DNA of 64,000 nt from Sepiola atlantica (taxonomy: Eukaryota > Mollusca > Cephalopoda > Sepiida > Sepiolidae): contig CAUVYP010000586.1 in NCBI GenBank assembly GCA_963556195.1, positions 2,294,001-2,358,000 of the forward strand. The letters run 5' to 3'. Positions 8,348-22,076 of this stretch are shown here, in pieces. Within the stretch, counting starts at the first letter, position 1. Every line of letters begins with the position of its first letter. The notes below the pieces were generated by a model that had not been told where the DNA came from, did not search any database, and worked only from the letters and a program-made list of their open reading frames with translations. The translations under genes were made by a program, and so were the position numbers.

Positions 8348-9022
8348 ACGTCTCTTAGAATTACACGTATCTTAACGTCTTTAAAACAGTTCTCAAACAA
8401 ATCTCAAATGAATCTCAAAGGTTACCTTGATTTCGTTCTCTTCCCTGGCCTGTGATACGTCTAGTCTCCGCTGGATCGTCTCGATCAAAGGAAGAAGCAT
8501 GTCTCCGACAAAGGAACAAACGAGACACGGGTTTTCTTAAGGGAATATTTCACACGATTTTATTTAATCTCAACACACCATTTTCTTACTGCTCGGTTCG
8601 GTTGTCGTCAGGAGGATTCCGGCTTCAACTATCTCACACTCGGGCTGTTTTCTTTTCTTCTGGGAATATCTGTTGGCCCCCCCGCAGTGGGGCCTTGCCC
8701 GTTTTCCCGGCTACATTTTCGCAACCGATCTGAACACTCTTGCTTCCAGGTACAGACTGATTTCTAAAACTAAGTTATTGTCTTTCTGTGGTCACGTGAT
8801 TCTCGTTCCCACGCGCAATCTGGGGACAAAACGACTGACTCTGATCTCTGACTCAAAGGTCACGTCAGGTTTTTCCAGATTTGTTATGACTGTTCCTAGA
8901 TCAAACACTTCTCTGACTCATTTCTGAGTCCAGAACAAAACCTATTTTTCGAATAACAAAACTAGCTAGTTGCTACTGGTTAATCTACCCGTTTGAAATA
9001 CAGGGCCCGTCATAATATAACA

Positions 9023-9026
9023 GATA
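9023..9026. repeat. Target-site duplication, right copy (GATA)
   Basis: GATA immediately follows the element and continues as CAAACTGAATACGC, the expected next satellite bases. The base before it (A) belongs to the element, so the duplication is 4 bp rather than 5. Confidence 0.88.
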
Positions 9027-9056
9027 CAAACTGAATACGCAAAACATCAACTAAAT

Positions 9057-11846
9057 TTAGCGCGTTTTAAAGTTGATATCGCTTTTGTTTATAACTTCCA
9101 CATTTATTCGAATTGTGCAACGAAACTTTGCACAGATTAGCGGAGTCACATTTTCTACTGAAGTACCAAGTTTCAGAAGTGCAGCTCTTGTACTGCCGGA
9201 GATATGTCGATACAAACTGAATACGCAAAACATCAACAAAATTTAGCGCGTTTTAAAGTTGATATCGCTTTTGTTTATAACTTCCACATTTATTCGAATT
9301 GTGCAACGAAACTTTGCACAGATTAGCGGAGTCACATTTTCTACTGAAGTACCAAGTTTCAGAAGTGCAACTCTTGTACTGCCGGAGATATGTCGATACA
9401 AACTTGATACGCAAACTATCAACAAAATTTAGTGCGATTTAAAGTTGATATCGCTTTTGTTTATAACTTCACCATTCTTTTGAATTCTGCAACGAAACTT
9501 TGCAGAGATAAGCGGAGTCACATGCTCTACTGAAGTACCAAGTTTCAGAAGTGCAGCTCTTTTACTGCCGGAGATATGTCGATACAAACTTGATACGCAA
9601 AACATCAACAAAATTTAGCGCGTTTTAAAGTGGATATCGCTTTTGTTTATAACTTCCACATTTATTCGAATTGTGCAACGAAACTTTGCAGACCGTCGCG
9701 GAGACACACGTTCTACTGAAGTACCAAGTTTCAGAAGTGCAGCTCTTGTAATGCCGGAGATATGTCGATACAAACTGAATACGCAAAACATCAACAAAAT
9801 TTAGCGCGTTTTAAAGTTGATATCGCTTTTGTTTATAACTTCCACATTTATTCGAATTGTGCAACGAAACTTTGCAGACAGTCGCGGATAGGCCTTTTCT
9901 ACTGAAGTACCAAGTTTCAGAAGTGCAGCTCTTGTACTGCCGGAGATATGTCGATACAAACTGAATACGCAAAACATCAACAAAATTTAGCGCGTTTTAA
10001 AGTTGATATCGCTTTTGTTTATAACTTCCACATTTATTCGAATTGTGCAACGAAACTTTGCACAGATTAGCGGAGTCACATTTTCTACTGAAGTACCAAG
10101 TTTCAGAAGTGCAGCTCTTGTACTGCCGGAGATATGTCGATACAAACTGAATACGCAAACTATCAACAAAATTTAGTGCGATTTAAAGTTGATATCGCTT
10201 TTGTTTATAACTTCACCATTCTTTTGAATTGTGCAACGAAACTTTGCAGAGATAAGCGGAGTCACATGCTCTACTGAAGTACCAAGTCTCAGAAGTGCAG
10301 CTCTTTTACTGCCGGAGATATGTCGATACAAACTGAATACGCAAAACATCAACAAAATTTAGCGCGTTTTAAAGTGGATATCGCTTTTGTTTATAACTTC
10401 CACATTTATTCGAATTGTGCAACGAAACTTTGCAGACCGTCGCGGAGACACACGTTCTACTGAAGTACCAAGTTTCAGAAGTGCAGCTCTTGTAATGCCG
10501 GAGATATGTCGATACAAACTGAATACGCAAAACATCAACTAAATTTAGCGCGTTTTAAAGTTGATATCGCTTTTGTTTATAACTTCCACATTTATTCGAA
10601 TTGTGCAACGAAACTTTGCACAGATTAGCGGAGTCACATTTTCTACTGAAGTACCAAGTTTCAGAAGTGCAGCTCTTGTACTGCCGGAGATATGTCGATA
10701 CAAACTGAATACGCAAACTACCAACAAAATTTAGTGCGATTTAAAGTTAGTATCGCTTTTGTTTATAACTTCACCATTCTTTAGAATTGTGCAACGAAAC
10801 TTTGCAGAGATAAGCGGAGTCACATGCTCTACTGAAGTACCAAGTTTCAGAAGTGCAGCTCTTTTACTGCCCGAGATATGTCGATACAAACTGAATACGC
10901 AAAACATCAACAAAATTTAGCGCGTTTTAAAGTGGATATCGCTTTTGTTTATAACTTCCACATTTATTCGAATTGTGCAACGAAACTTTGCACAGATTAG
11001 CGGAGTCACATTTTCTACTGAAGTACCAAGTTTCAGAAGTGCAGCTCTTGTACTGCCGGAAATATGTCGATACAAACTGAATACGCAAAACATCAACAAA
11101 ATTTAGCGCGTTTTAAAGTTGATATCGCTTTTGTTTATAACTTCCACATTTATTCGAATTGTGCAACGAAACTTTGCAGACAGTCGCGGATAGGCCTTTT
11201 CTACTGAAGTACCAAGTTTCAGAAGTGCAGCTCTTGTACTGCCGGAGATATGTCGATACAAACTGAATACGCAAAACATCAACAAAATTTAGCGCGTTTT
11301 AAAGTTAATATCGCTTTTGTTTATAACTTCCACATTTATTCGAATTGTGCAACGAAACTTTGCACAGATTAGCGGAGTCACATTTTCTACTGAAGTACCA
11401 AGTTTCAGAAGTGCAGCTCTTGTACTGCCGGAGATATGTCGATACAAACTGAATACGCAAACTATCAACAAAATTTAGTGCGATTTAAAGTTAGTATCGC
11501 TTTTGTTTATAACTTCACCATTCTTTAGAATTGTGCAACGAAACTTTGCAGAGATAAGCGGAGTCACATGCTCTACTGAAGTACCAAGTTTCAGAAGTGC
11601 AGCTCTTTTACTGCCGGAGATATGTCGATACAAACTGAATACGCAAAACATCAACAAAATTTAGCGCGTTTTAAAGTGGATATCGCTTTTGTTTATAACT
11701 TCCACATTTATTCGAATTGTGCAACGAAACTTTGCAGACCGTCGCGGAGACACACGTTCTACTGAAGTACCAAGTTTCAGAAGTGCAGCTCTTGTACTGC
11801 CGGAGATATGTCGATACAAACTGAATACGCAAAACATCAACTAAAT
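9057..11846. repeat. Higher-order unit I, copy a (15 monomers, 2,790 bp)
   Basis: Class order is A B C D E B C D B C' A' E B C' D. Rare markers also present in copy b at +2,790: GTGCAACTCTTG near 9367, GAATTCTGC at 9482, ACTACCAAC near 10717 and CTGCCCGAG near 10868. Private to this copy: AAAGTTAATATC near 11306. Confidence 0.92.
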
Positions 11847-14636
11847 TTAGCGCGTTTTAAAGTTGATATCGCTTTTGTTTATAACTTCCACATTTATTCG
11901 AATTGTGCAACGAAACTTTGCACAGATTAGCGGAGTCACATTTTCTACTGAAGTACCAAGTTTCAGAAGTGCAGCTCTTGTACTGCCGGAGATATGTCGA
12001 TACAAACTGAATACGCAAAACATCAACAAAATTTAGCGCGTTTTAAAGTTGATATCGCTTTTGTTTATAACTTCCACATTTATTCGAATTGTGCAACGAA
12101 ACTTTGCACAGATTAGCGGAGTCACATTTTCTACTGAAGTACCAAGTTTCAGAAGTGCAACTCTTGTACTGCCGGAGATATGTCGATACAAACTTGATAC
12201 GCAAACTATCAACAAAATTTAGTGCGATTCAAAGTTGATATCGCTTTTGTTTATAACTTCACCATTCTTTTGAATTCTGCAACGAAACTTTGCAGAGATA
12301 AGCGGAGTCACATGCTCTACTGAAGTACCAAGTTTCAGAAGTGCAGCTCTTTTACTGCCGGAGATATGTCGATACAAACTTGATACGCAAAACATCAACA
12401 AAATTTAGCGCGTTTTAAAGTGGATATCGCTTTTGTTTATAACTTCCACATTTATTCGAATTGTGCAACGAAACTTTGCAGACCGTCGCGGAGACACACG
12501 TTCTACTGAAGTACCAAGTTTCAGAAGTGCAGCTCTTGTAATGCCGGAGATATGTCGATACAAACTGAATACGCAAAACATCAACAAAATTTAGCGCGTT
12601 TTAAAGTTGATATCGCTTTTGTTTATAACTTCCACATTTATTCGAATTGTGCAACGAAACTTTGCAGACAGTCGCGGATAGGCCTTTTCTACTGAAGTAC
12701 CAAGTTTCAGAAGTGCAGCTCTTGTACTGCCGGAGATATGTCGATACAAACTGAATACGCAAAACATCAACAAAATTTAGCGCGTTTTAAAGTTGATATC
12801 GCTTTTGTTTATAACTTCCACATTTATTCGAATTGTGCAACGAAACTTTGCACAGATTAGCGGAGTCACATTTTCTACTGAAGTACCAAGTTTCAGAAGT
12901 GCAGCTCTTGTACTGCCGGAGATATGTCGATACAAACTGAATACGCAAACTATCAACAAAATTTAGTGCGATTTAAAGTTGATATCGCTTTTGTTTATAA
13001 CTTCACCATTCTTTTGAATTGTGCAACGAAACTTTGCAGAGATAAGCGGAGTCACATGCTCTACTGAAGTACCAAGTCTCAGAAGTGCAGCTCTTTTACT
13101 GCCGGAGATATGTCGATACAAACTGAATACGCAAAACATCAACAAAATTTAGCGCGTTTTAAAGTGGATATCGCTTTTGTTTATAACTTCCACATTTATT
13201 CGAATTGTGCAACGAAACTTTGCAGACCGTCGCGGAGACACACGTTCTACTGAAGTACCAAGTTTCAGAAGTGCAGCTCTTGTAATGCCGGAGATATGTC
13301 GATACAAACTGAATACGCAAAACATCAACTAAATTTAGCGCGTTTTAAAGTTGATATCGCTTTTGTTTATAACTTCCACATTTATTCGAATTGTGCAACG
13401 AAACTTTGCACAGATTAGCGGAGTCACATTTTCTACTGAAGTACCAAGTTTCAGAAGTGCAGCTCTTGTACTGCCGGAGATATGTCGATACAAACTGAAT
13501 ACGCAAACTACCAACAAAATTTAGTGCGATTTAAAGTTAGTATCGCTTTTGTTTATAACTTCACCATTCTTTAGAATTGTGCAACGAAACTTTGCAGAGA
13601 TAAGCGGAGTCACATGCTCTACTGAAGTACCAAGTTTCAGAAGTGCAGCTCTTTTACTGCCCGAGATATGTCGATACAAACTGAATACGCAAAACATCAA
13701 CAAAATTTAGCGCGTTTTAAAGTGGATATCGCTTTTGTTTATAACTTCCACATTTATTCGAATTGTGCAACGAAACTTTGCACAGATTAGCGGAGTCACA
13801 TTTTCTACTGAAGTACCAAGTTTCAGAAGTGCAGCTCTTGTACTGCCGGAAATATGTCGATACAAACTGAATACGCAAAACAACAACAAAATTTAGCGCG
13901 TTTTAAAGTTGATATCGCTTTTGTTTATAACTTCCACATTTATTCGAATTGTGCAACGAAACTTTGCAGACAGTCGCGGATAGGCCTTTTCTACTGAGGT
14001 ACCAAGTTTCAGAAGTGCAGCTCTTGTACTGCCGGAGATATGTCGATACAAACTGAATACGCAAAACATCAACAAAATTTAGCGCGTTTTAAAGTTGATA
14101 TCGCTTTTGTTTATAACTTCCACATTTATTCGAATTGTGCAACGAAACTTTGCACAGATTAGCGGAGTCACATTTTCTACTGAAGTACCAAGTTTCAGAA
14201 GTGCAGCTCTTGTACTGCCGGAGATATGTCGATACAAACTGAATACGCAAACTATCAACAAAATTTAGTGCGATTTAAAGTTAGTATCGCTTTTGTTTAT
14301 AACTTCACCATTCTTTAGAATTGTGCAACGAAACTTTGCAGAGATAAGCGGAGTCACATGCTCTACTGAAGTACCAAGTTTCAGAAGTGCAGCTCTTTTA
14401 CTGCCGGAGATATGTCGATACAAACTGAATACGCAAAACATCAACAAAATTTAGCGCGTTTTAAAGTGGATATCGCTTTTGTTTATAACTTCCACATTTA
14501 TTCGAATTGTGCAACGAAACTTTGCAGACCGTCGCGGAGACACACGTTCTACTGAAGTACCAAGTTTCAGAAGTGCAGCTCTTGTACTGCCGGAGATATG
14601 TCGATACAAACTGAATACGCAAAACATCAACTAAAT
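11847..14636. repeat. Higher-order unit I, copy b (15 monomers)
   Basis: Repeats copy a monomer by monomer with about four differences seen: GATTCAAAG near 12230, CAACAACAAC near 13882, GAGGTACC near 13997 and the AAAGTTAATATC difference of copy a. Confidence 0.92.
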
Positions 14637-17600
14637 TTAGCGCGTTTTAAAGTTGATATCGCTTTTGTTTATAACTTCCACATTTATTCGAATTGTGCAA
14701 CGAAACTTTGCACAGATTAGCGGAGTCACATTTTCTACTGAAGTACCAAGTTTCAGAAGTGCAGCTCTTGTACTGCCGGAGATATGTCGATACAAACTGA
14801 ATACGCAAAACATCAACAAAATTTAGCGCGTTTTAAAGTTGATATCGCTTTTGTTTATAACTTCCACATTTATTCGAATTGTGCAACGAAACTTTGCACA
14901 GATTAGCGGAGTCACATTTTCTACTGAAGTACCAAGTTTCAGAAGTGCAGCTCTTGTACTGCCGGAGATATGTCGATACAAACTGAATACGCAAACTATC
15001 AACAAAATTTAGTGCGATTTAAAGTTAGTATCGCTTTTGTTTATAACTTCACCATTCTTTAGAATTGTGCAACGAAACTTTGCAGAGATAAGCGGAGTCA
15101 CATGCTCTACTGAAGTACCAAGTTTCAGAAGTGCAGCTCTTTTACTGCCCGAGATATGTCGATACAAACTGAATACGCAAAACATCAACAAAATTTAGCG
15201 CGTTTTAAAGTGGATATCGCTTTTGTTTATAACTTCCACATTTATTCGAATTGTGCAACGAAACTTTGCACAGATTAGCGGAGTCACATTTTCTACTGAA
15301 GTACCAAGTTTCAGAAGTGCAGCTCTTGTACTGCCGGAAATATGTCGATACAAACTGAATACGCAAAACATCAACAAAATTTAGCGCGTTTTAAAGTTGA
15401 TATCGCTTTTGTTTATAACTTCCACATTTATTCGAATTGTGCAACGAAACTTTGCAGACAGTCGCGGATAGGCCTTTTCTACTGAAGTACCAAGTTTCAG
15501 AAGTGCAGCTCTTGTACTGCCGGAGATATGTCGATACAAACTGAATACGCAAAACATCAACAAAATTTAGCGCGTTTTAAAGTTGATATCGCTTTTGTTT
15601 ATAACTTCCACATTTATTCGAATTGTGCAACGAAACTTTGCACAGATTAGCGGAGTCACATTTTCTACTGAAGTACCAAGTTTCAGAAGTGCAGCTCTTG
15701 TACTGCCGGAGATATGTCGATACAAACTGAATACGCAAACTATCAACAAAATTTAGTGCGATTTAAAGTTAGTATCGCTTTTGTTTATAACTTCACCATT
15801 CTTTAGAATTGTGCAACGAAACTTTGCAGAGATAAGCGGAGTCACATGCTCTACTGAAGTACCAAGTTTCAGAAGTGCAGCTCTTTTACTGCCGGAGATA
15901 TGTCGATACAAACTGAATACGCAAAACATCAACAAAATTTAGCGCGTTTTAAAGTGGATATCGCTTTTGTTTATAACTTCCACATTTATTCGAATTGTGC
16001 AACGAAACTTTGCAGACCGTCGCGGAGACACACGTTCTACTGAAGTACCAAGTTTCAGAAGTGCAGCTCTTGTACTGCCGGAGATATGTCGATACAAACT
16101 GAATACGCAAAACATCAACTAAATTTAGCGCGTTTTAAAGTTGATATCGCTTTTGTTTATAACTTCCACATTTATTCGAATTGTGCAACGAAACTTTGCA
16201 CAGATTAGCGGAGTCACATTTTCTACTGAAGTACCAAGTTTCAGAAGTGCAGCTCTTGTACTGCCGGAGATATGTCGATACAAACTGAATACGCAAAACA
16301 TCAACAAAATTTAGCGCGTTTTAAAGTTGATATCGCTTTTGTTTATAACTTCCACATTTATTCGAATTGTGCAACGAAACTTTGCACAGATTAGCGGAGT
16401 CACATTTTCTACTGAAGTACCAAGTTTCAGAAGTGCAGCTCTTGTACTGCCGGAGATATGTCGATACAAACTTGATACGCAAACTATCAACAAAATTTAG
16501 TGCGATTTAAAGTTGATATCGCTTTTGTTTATAACTTCACCATTCTTTTGAATTGTGCAACGAAACTTTGCAGAGATAAGCGGAGTCACATGCTCTACTG
16601 AAGTACCAAGTTTCAGAAGTGCAGCTCTTTTACTGCCGGAGATATGTCGATACAAACTGAATACGCAAAACATCAACAAAATTTAGCGCGTTTTAAAGTG
16701 GATATCGCTTTTGTTTATAACTTCCACATTTATTCGAATTGTGCAACGAAACTTTGCAGACCGTCGCGGAGACACACGTTCTACTGAAGTACCAAGTTTC
16801 AGAAGTGCAGCTCTTGTAATGCCGGAGATATGTCGATACAAACTGAATACGCAAAACATCAACAAAATTTAGCGCGTTTTAAAGTTGATATCGCTTTTGT
16901 TTATAACTTCCACATTTATTCGAATTGTGCAACGAAACTTTGCAGACAGTCGCGGATAGGCCTTTTCTACTGAAGTACCAAGTTTCAGAAGTGCAGCTCT
17001 TGTACTGCCGGAGATATGTCGATACAAACTGAATACGCAAAACATCAACAAAATTTAGCGCGTTTTAAAGTTGATATCGCTTTTGTTTATAACTTCCACA
17101 TTTATTCGAATTGTGCAACGAAACTTTGCACAGATTAGCGGAGTCATATTTTCTACTGAAGTACCAAGTTTCAGAAGTGCAGCTCTTGTACTGCCGGAGA
17201 TATGTCGATACAAACTGAATACGCAAACTATCAACAAAATTTAGTGCGATTTAAAGTTGATATCGCTTTTGTTTATAACTTCACCATTCTTTTGAATTGT
17301 GCAACGAAACTTTGCAGAGATAAGCGGAGTCACATGCTCTACTGAAGTACCAAGTTTCAGAAGTGCAGCTCTTTTACTGCCGGAGATATGTCGATACAAA
17401 CTGAATACGCAAAACATCAACAAAATTTAGCGCGTTTTAAAGTGGATATCGCTTTTGTTTATAACTTCCACATTTATTCGAATTGTGCAACGAAACTTTG
17501 CAGACCGTCGCGGAGACACACGTTCTACTGAAGTACCAAGTTTCAGAAGTGCAGCTCTTGTAATGCCGGAGATATGTCGATACAAACTGAATACGCAAAA

Positions 17601-17798
17601 CATCAACTAAATTTAGCGCGTTTTAAAGTTGATATCGCTTTTGTTTATAACTTCCACATTTATTCGAATTGTGCAACGAAACTTTGCACAGATTAGCGGA
17701 GTCACATTTTCTACTGAAGTACCAAGTTTCAGAAGTGCAGCTCTTGTACTGCCGGAGATATGTCGATACAAACTGAATACGCAAAACATCAACTAAAT
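14637..17798. repeat. Higher-order unit II, copy a (17 monomers, 3,162 bp)
   Basis: Order A B C' A' E B C' D A B C D E B C D A. Markers shared at +3,162 are CTGCCCGAG at about 15147 and GAGTCATATT at 17141. The last A (17613) has the CATCAACTAAATTTA tail normally found on D, marking the duplication junction. Confidence 0.92.
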
Positions 17799-20700
17799 TT
17801 AGCGCGTTTTAAAGTTGATATCGCTTTTGTTTATAACTTCCACATTTATTCGAATTGTGCAACGAAACTTTGCACAGATTAGCGGAGTCACATTTTCTAC
17901 TGAAGTACCAAGTTTCAGAAGTGCAGCTCTTGTACTGCCGGAGATATGTCGATACAAACTGAATACGCAAAACATCAACAAAATTTAGCGCGTTTTAAAG
18001 TTGATATCGCTTTTGTTTATAACTTCCACATTTATTCGAATTGTGCAACGAAACTTTGCACAGATTAGCGGAGTCACATTTTCTACTGAAGTACCAAGTT
18101 TCAGAAGTGCAGCTCTTGTACTGCCGGAGATATGTCGATACAAACTGAATACGCAAACTATCAACAAAATTTAGTGCGATTTAAAGTTAGTATCGCTTTT
18201 GTTTATAACTTCACCATTCTTTAGAATTGTGCAACGAAACTTTGCAGAGATAAGCGGAGTCACATGCTCTACTGAAGTACCAAGTTTCAGAAGTGCAGCT
18301 CTTTTACTGCCCGAGATATGTCGATACAAACTGAATACGCAAAACATCAACAAAATTTAGCGCGTTTTAAAGTGGATATCGCTTTTGTTTATAACTTCCA
18401 CATTTATTCGAATTGTGCAACGAAACTTTGCACAGATTAGCGGAGTCACATTTTCTACTGAAGTACCAAGTTTCAGAAGTGCAGCTCTTGTACTGCCGGA
18501 AATATGTCGATACAAACTGAATACGCAAAACATCAACAAAATTTAGCGCGTTTTAAAGTTGATATCGCTTTTGTTTATAACTTCCACATTTATTCGAATT
18601 GTGCAACGAAACTTTGCAGACAGTCGCGGATAGGCCTTTTCTACTGAAGTACCAAGTTTCAGAAGTGCAGCTCTTGTACTGCCGGAGATATGTCGATACA
18701 AACTGAATACGCAAAACATCAACAAAATTTAGCGCGTTTTAAAGTTGATATCGCTTTTGTTTATAACTTCCACATTTATTCGAATTGTGCAACGAAACTT
18801 TGCACAGATTAGCGGAGTCACATTTTCTACTGAAGTACCAAGTTTCAGAAGTGCAGCTCTTGTACTGCCGGAGATATGTCGATACAAACTGAATACGCAA
18901 ACTATCAACAAAATTTAGTGCGATTTAAAGTTAGTATCGCTTTTGTTTATAACTTCACCATTCTTTAGAATTGTGCAACGAAACTTTGCAGAGATAAGCG
19001 GAGTCACATGCTCTACTGAAGTACCAAGTTTCAGAAGTGCAGCTCTTTTACTGCCGGAGATATGTCGATACAAACTGAATACGCAAAACATCAACAAAAT
19101 TTAGCGCGTTTTAAAGTGGATATCGCTTTTGTTTATAACTTCCACATTTATTCGAATTGTGCAACGAAACTTTGCAGACCGTCGCGGAGACACACGTTCT
19201 ACTGAAGTACCAAGTTTCAGAAGTGCAGCTCTTGTACTGCCGGAGATATGTCGATACAAACTGAATACGCAAAACATCAACTAAATTTAGCGCGTTTTAA
19301 AGTTGATATCGCTTTTGTTTATAACTTCCACATTTATTCGAATTGTGCAACGAAACTTTGCACAGATTAGCGGAGTCACATTTTCTACTGAAGTACCAAG
19401 TTTCAGAAGTGCAGCTCTTGTACTGCCGGAGATATGTCGATACAAACTGAATACGCAAAACATCAACAAAATTTAGCGCGTTTTAAAGTTGATATCGCTT
19501 TTGTTTATAACTTCCACATTTATTCGAATTGTGCAACGAAACTTTGCACAGATTAGCGGAGTCACATTTTCTACTGAAGTACCAAGTTTCAGAAGTGCAG
19601 CTCTTGTACTGCCGGAGATATGTCGATACAAACTTGATACGCAAACTATCAACAAAATTTAGTGCGATTTAAAGTTGATATCGCTTTTGTTTATAACTTC
19701 ACCATTCTTTTGAATTGTGCAACGAAACTTTGCAGAGATAAGCGGAGTCACATGCTCTACTGAAGTACCAAGTTTCAGAAGTGCAGCTCTTTTACTGCCG
19801 GAGATATGTCGATACAAACTGAATACGCAAAACATCAACAAAATTTAGCGCGTTTTAAAGTGGATATCGCTTTTGTTTATAACTTCCACATTTATTCGAA
19901 TTGTGCAACGAAACTTTGCAGACCGTCGCGGAGACACACGTTCTACTGAAGTACCAAGTTTCAGAAGTGCAGCTCTTGTAATGCCGGAGATATGTCGATA
20001 CAAACTGAATACGCAAAACATCAACAAAATTTAGCGCGTTTTAAAGTTGATATCGCTTTTGTTTATAACTTCCACATTTATTCGAATTGTGCAACGAAAC
20101 TTTGCAGACAGTCGCGGATAGGCCTTTTCTACTGAAGTACCAAGTTTCAGAAGTGCAGCTCTTGTACTGCCGGAGATATGTCGATACAAACTGAATACGC
20201 AAAACATCAACAAAATTTAGCGCGTTTTAAAGTTGATATCGCTTTTGTTTATAACTTCCACATTTATTCGAATTGTGCAACGAAACTTTGCACAGATTAG
20301 CGGAGTCATATTTTCTACTGAAGTACCAAGTTTCAGAAGTGCAGCTCTTGTACTGCCGGAGATATGTCGATACAAACTGAATACGCAAACTATCAACAAA
20401 ATTTAGTGCGATTTAAAGTTGATATCGCTTTTGTTTATAACTTCACCATTCTTTTGAATTGTGCAACGAAACTTTGCAGAGATAAGCGGAGTCACATGCT
20501 CTACTGAAGTACCAAGTTTCAGAAGTGCAGCTCTTTTACTGCCGGAGATATGTCGATACAAACTGAATACGCAAAACATCAACAAAATTTAGCGCGTTTT
20601 AAAGTGGATATCGCTTTTGTTTATAACTTCCACATTTATTCGAATTGTGCAACGAAACTTTGCAGACCGTCGCGGAGACACACGTTCTACTGAAGTACCA

Positions 20701-20960
20701 AGTTTCAGAAGTGCAGCTCTTGTAATGCCGGAGATATGTCGATACAAACTGAATACGCAAAACATCAACTAAATTTAGCGCGTTTTAAAGTTGATATCGC
20801 TTTTGTTTATAACTTCCACATTTATTCGAATTGTGCAACGAAACTTTGCACAGATTAGCGGAGTCACATTTTCTACTGAAGTACCAAGTTTCAGAAGTGC
20901 AGCTCTTGTACTGCCGGAGATATGTCGATACAAACTGAATACGCAAAACATCAACTAAAT
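17799..20960. repeat. Higher-order unit II, copy b (17 monomers)
   Basis: Same order as copy a, including the odd A with the D-like tail at 20775. I noticed no differences from copy a. Confidence 0.92.
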
Positions 20961-22076
20961 TTAGCGCGTTTTAAAGTTGATATCGCTTTTGTTTATAACT
21001 TCCACATTTATTCGAATTGTGCAACGAAACTTTGCACAGATTAGCGGAGTCACATTTTCTACTGAAGTACCAAGTTTCAGAAGTGCAGCTCTTGTACTGC
21101 CGGAGATATGTCGATACAAACTTGATACGCAAACTATCAACAAAATTTAGTGCGATTTAAAGTTGATATCGCTTTTGTTTATAACTTCACCATTCTTTTG
21201 AATTGTGCAACGAAACTTTGCAGAGATAAGCGGAGTCACATGCTCTACTGAAGTACCAAGTTTCAGAAGTGCAGCTCTTTTACTGCCGGAGATATGTCGA
21301 TACAAACTGAATACGCAAAACATCAACAAAATTTAGCGCGTTTTAAAGTGGATATCGCTTTTGTTTATAACTTCCACATTTATTCGAATTGTGCAACGAA
21401 ACTTTGCAGACCGTCGCGGAGACACACGTTCTACTGAAGTACCAAGTTTCAGAAGTGCAGCTCTTGTAATGCCGGAGATATGTCGATACAAACTGAATAC
21501 GCAAAACATCAACAAAATTTAGCGCGTTTTAAAGTTGATATCGCTTTTGTTTATAACTTCCACATTTATTCGAATTGTGCAACGAAACTTTGCAGACAGT
21601 CGCGGATAGGCCTTTTCTACTGAAGTACCAAGTTTCAGAAGTGCAGCTCTTGTACTGCCGGAGATATGTCGATACAAACTGAATACGCAAAACATCAACA
21701 AAATTTAGCGCGTTTTAAAGTTGATATCGCTTTTGTTTATAACTTCCACATTTATTCGAATTGTGCAACGAAACTTTGCACAGATTAGCGGAGTCACATT
21801 TTCTACTGAAGTACCAAGTTTCAGAAGTGCAGCTCTTGTACTGCCGGAGATATGTCGATACAAACTGAATACGCAAACTATCAACAAAATTTAGTGCGAT
21901 TTAAAGTTGATATCGCTTTTGTTTATAACTTCACCATTCTTTTGAATTGTGCAACGAAACTTTGCAGAGATAAGCGGAGTCACATGCTCTACTGAAGTAC
22001 CAAGTCTCAGAAGTGCAGCTCTTTTACTGCCGGAGATATGTCGATACAAACTGAATACGCAAAACATCAACTAAAT
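20961..22076. repeat. Six-monomer linker block
   Basis: Order B C D E B C, resembling 16311-17426 but with the AAGTCTCAG subtype in the last C, which carries the CATCAACTAAATTTA tail. That tail on a C suggests another C/D recombination junction. Confidence 0.8.

Larger units (their letters stand above)
4004..9022 (-). mobile_element. Non-autonomous LTR retrotransposon (no gag/pol)
   Basis: Two near-identical direct repeats of about 1.25 kb flank a 2,492-bp interior. Read on the minus strand, each LTR begins TGTTATATTATGACGGGCCC and ends GCAACA, giving the canonical TG...CA. A purine tract abuts the 3' LTR, AATAAA lies near the end of each LTR, and GATA is duplicated at both edges. Removing the element plus one GATA restores an exact 186-bp D monomer (156 + 30 bases). 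I find no convincing gag, protease, reverse transcriptase or integrase frame. This fits a large non-autonomous derivative that relies on another element's enzymes. A 4-bp duplication is common in Ty3/Gypsy-type elements, but the superfamily cannot be assigned without coding sequence. Confidence 0.88.
7748..9022 (-). repeat. 5' LTR of the retroelement (1,275 bp)
   Basis: This is the upstream LTR in the element's minus-strand orientation. It matches 4004-5255 nearly base for base. I count about six substitutions (for example CATGG against CACGG, CTTAAGG against CTTGAGG, CTGTTGGCCCC against CTTTTGGCGCC), three small indels near the AATAAA, and one 26-base length difference next to the TG...CA edge. 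It carries the presumed promoter, two internal tandem-repeat patches and the polyadenylation signal. Short apparent frames inside it (for example 8452-8733) repeat in both LTRs but lack recognisable domains. Confidence 0.88.

Noticed and set aside
4004..9022. DNA transposon or plain segmental duplication instead of an LTR element
   Set aside because: The 1.25-kb repeats are direct, not inverted, begin and end TG...CA, and have an adjacent purine tract and a target-site duplication, all features of an LTR element.
4000..9026. 5-bp target-site duplication
   Set aside because: The base before the right GATA is the element's terminal A, not C. Only GATA (4 bp) is duplicated, and the D monomer sums to 186 bases only with a 4-bp duplication.
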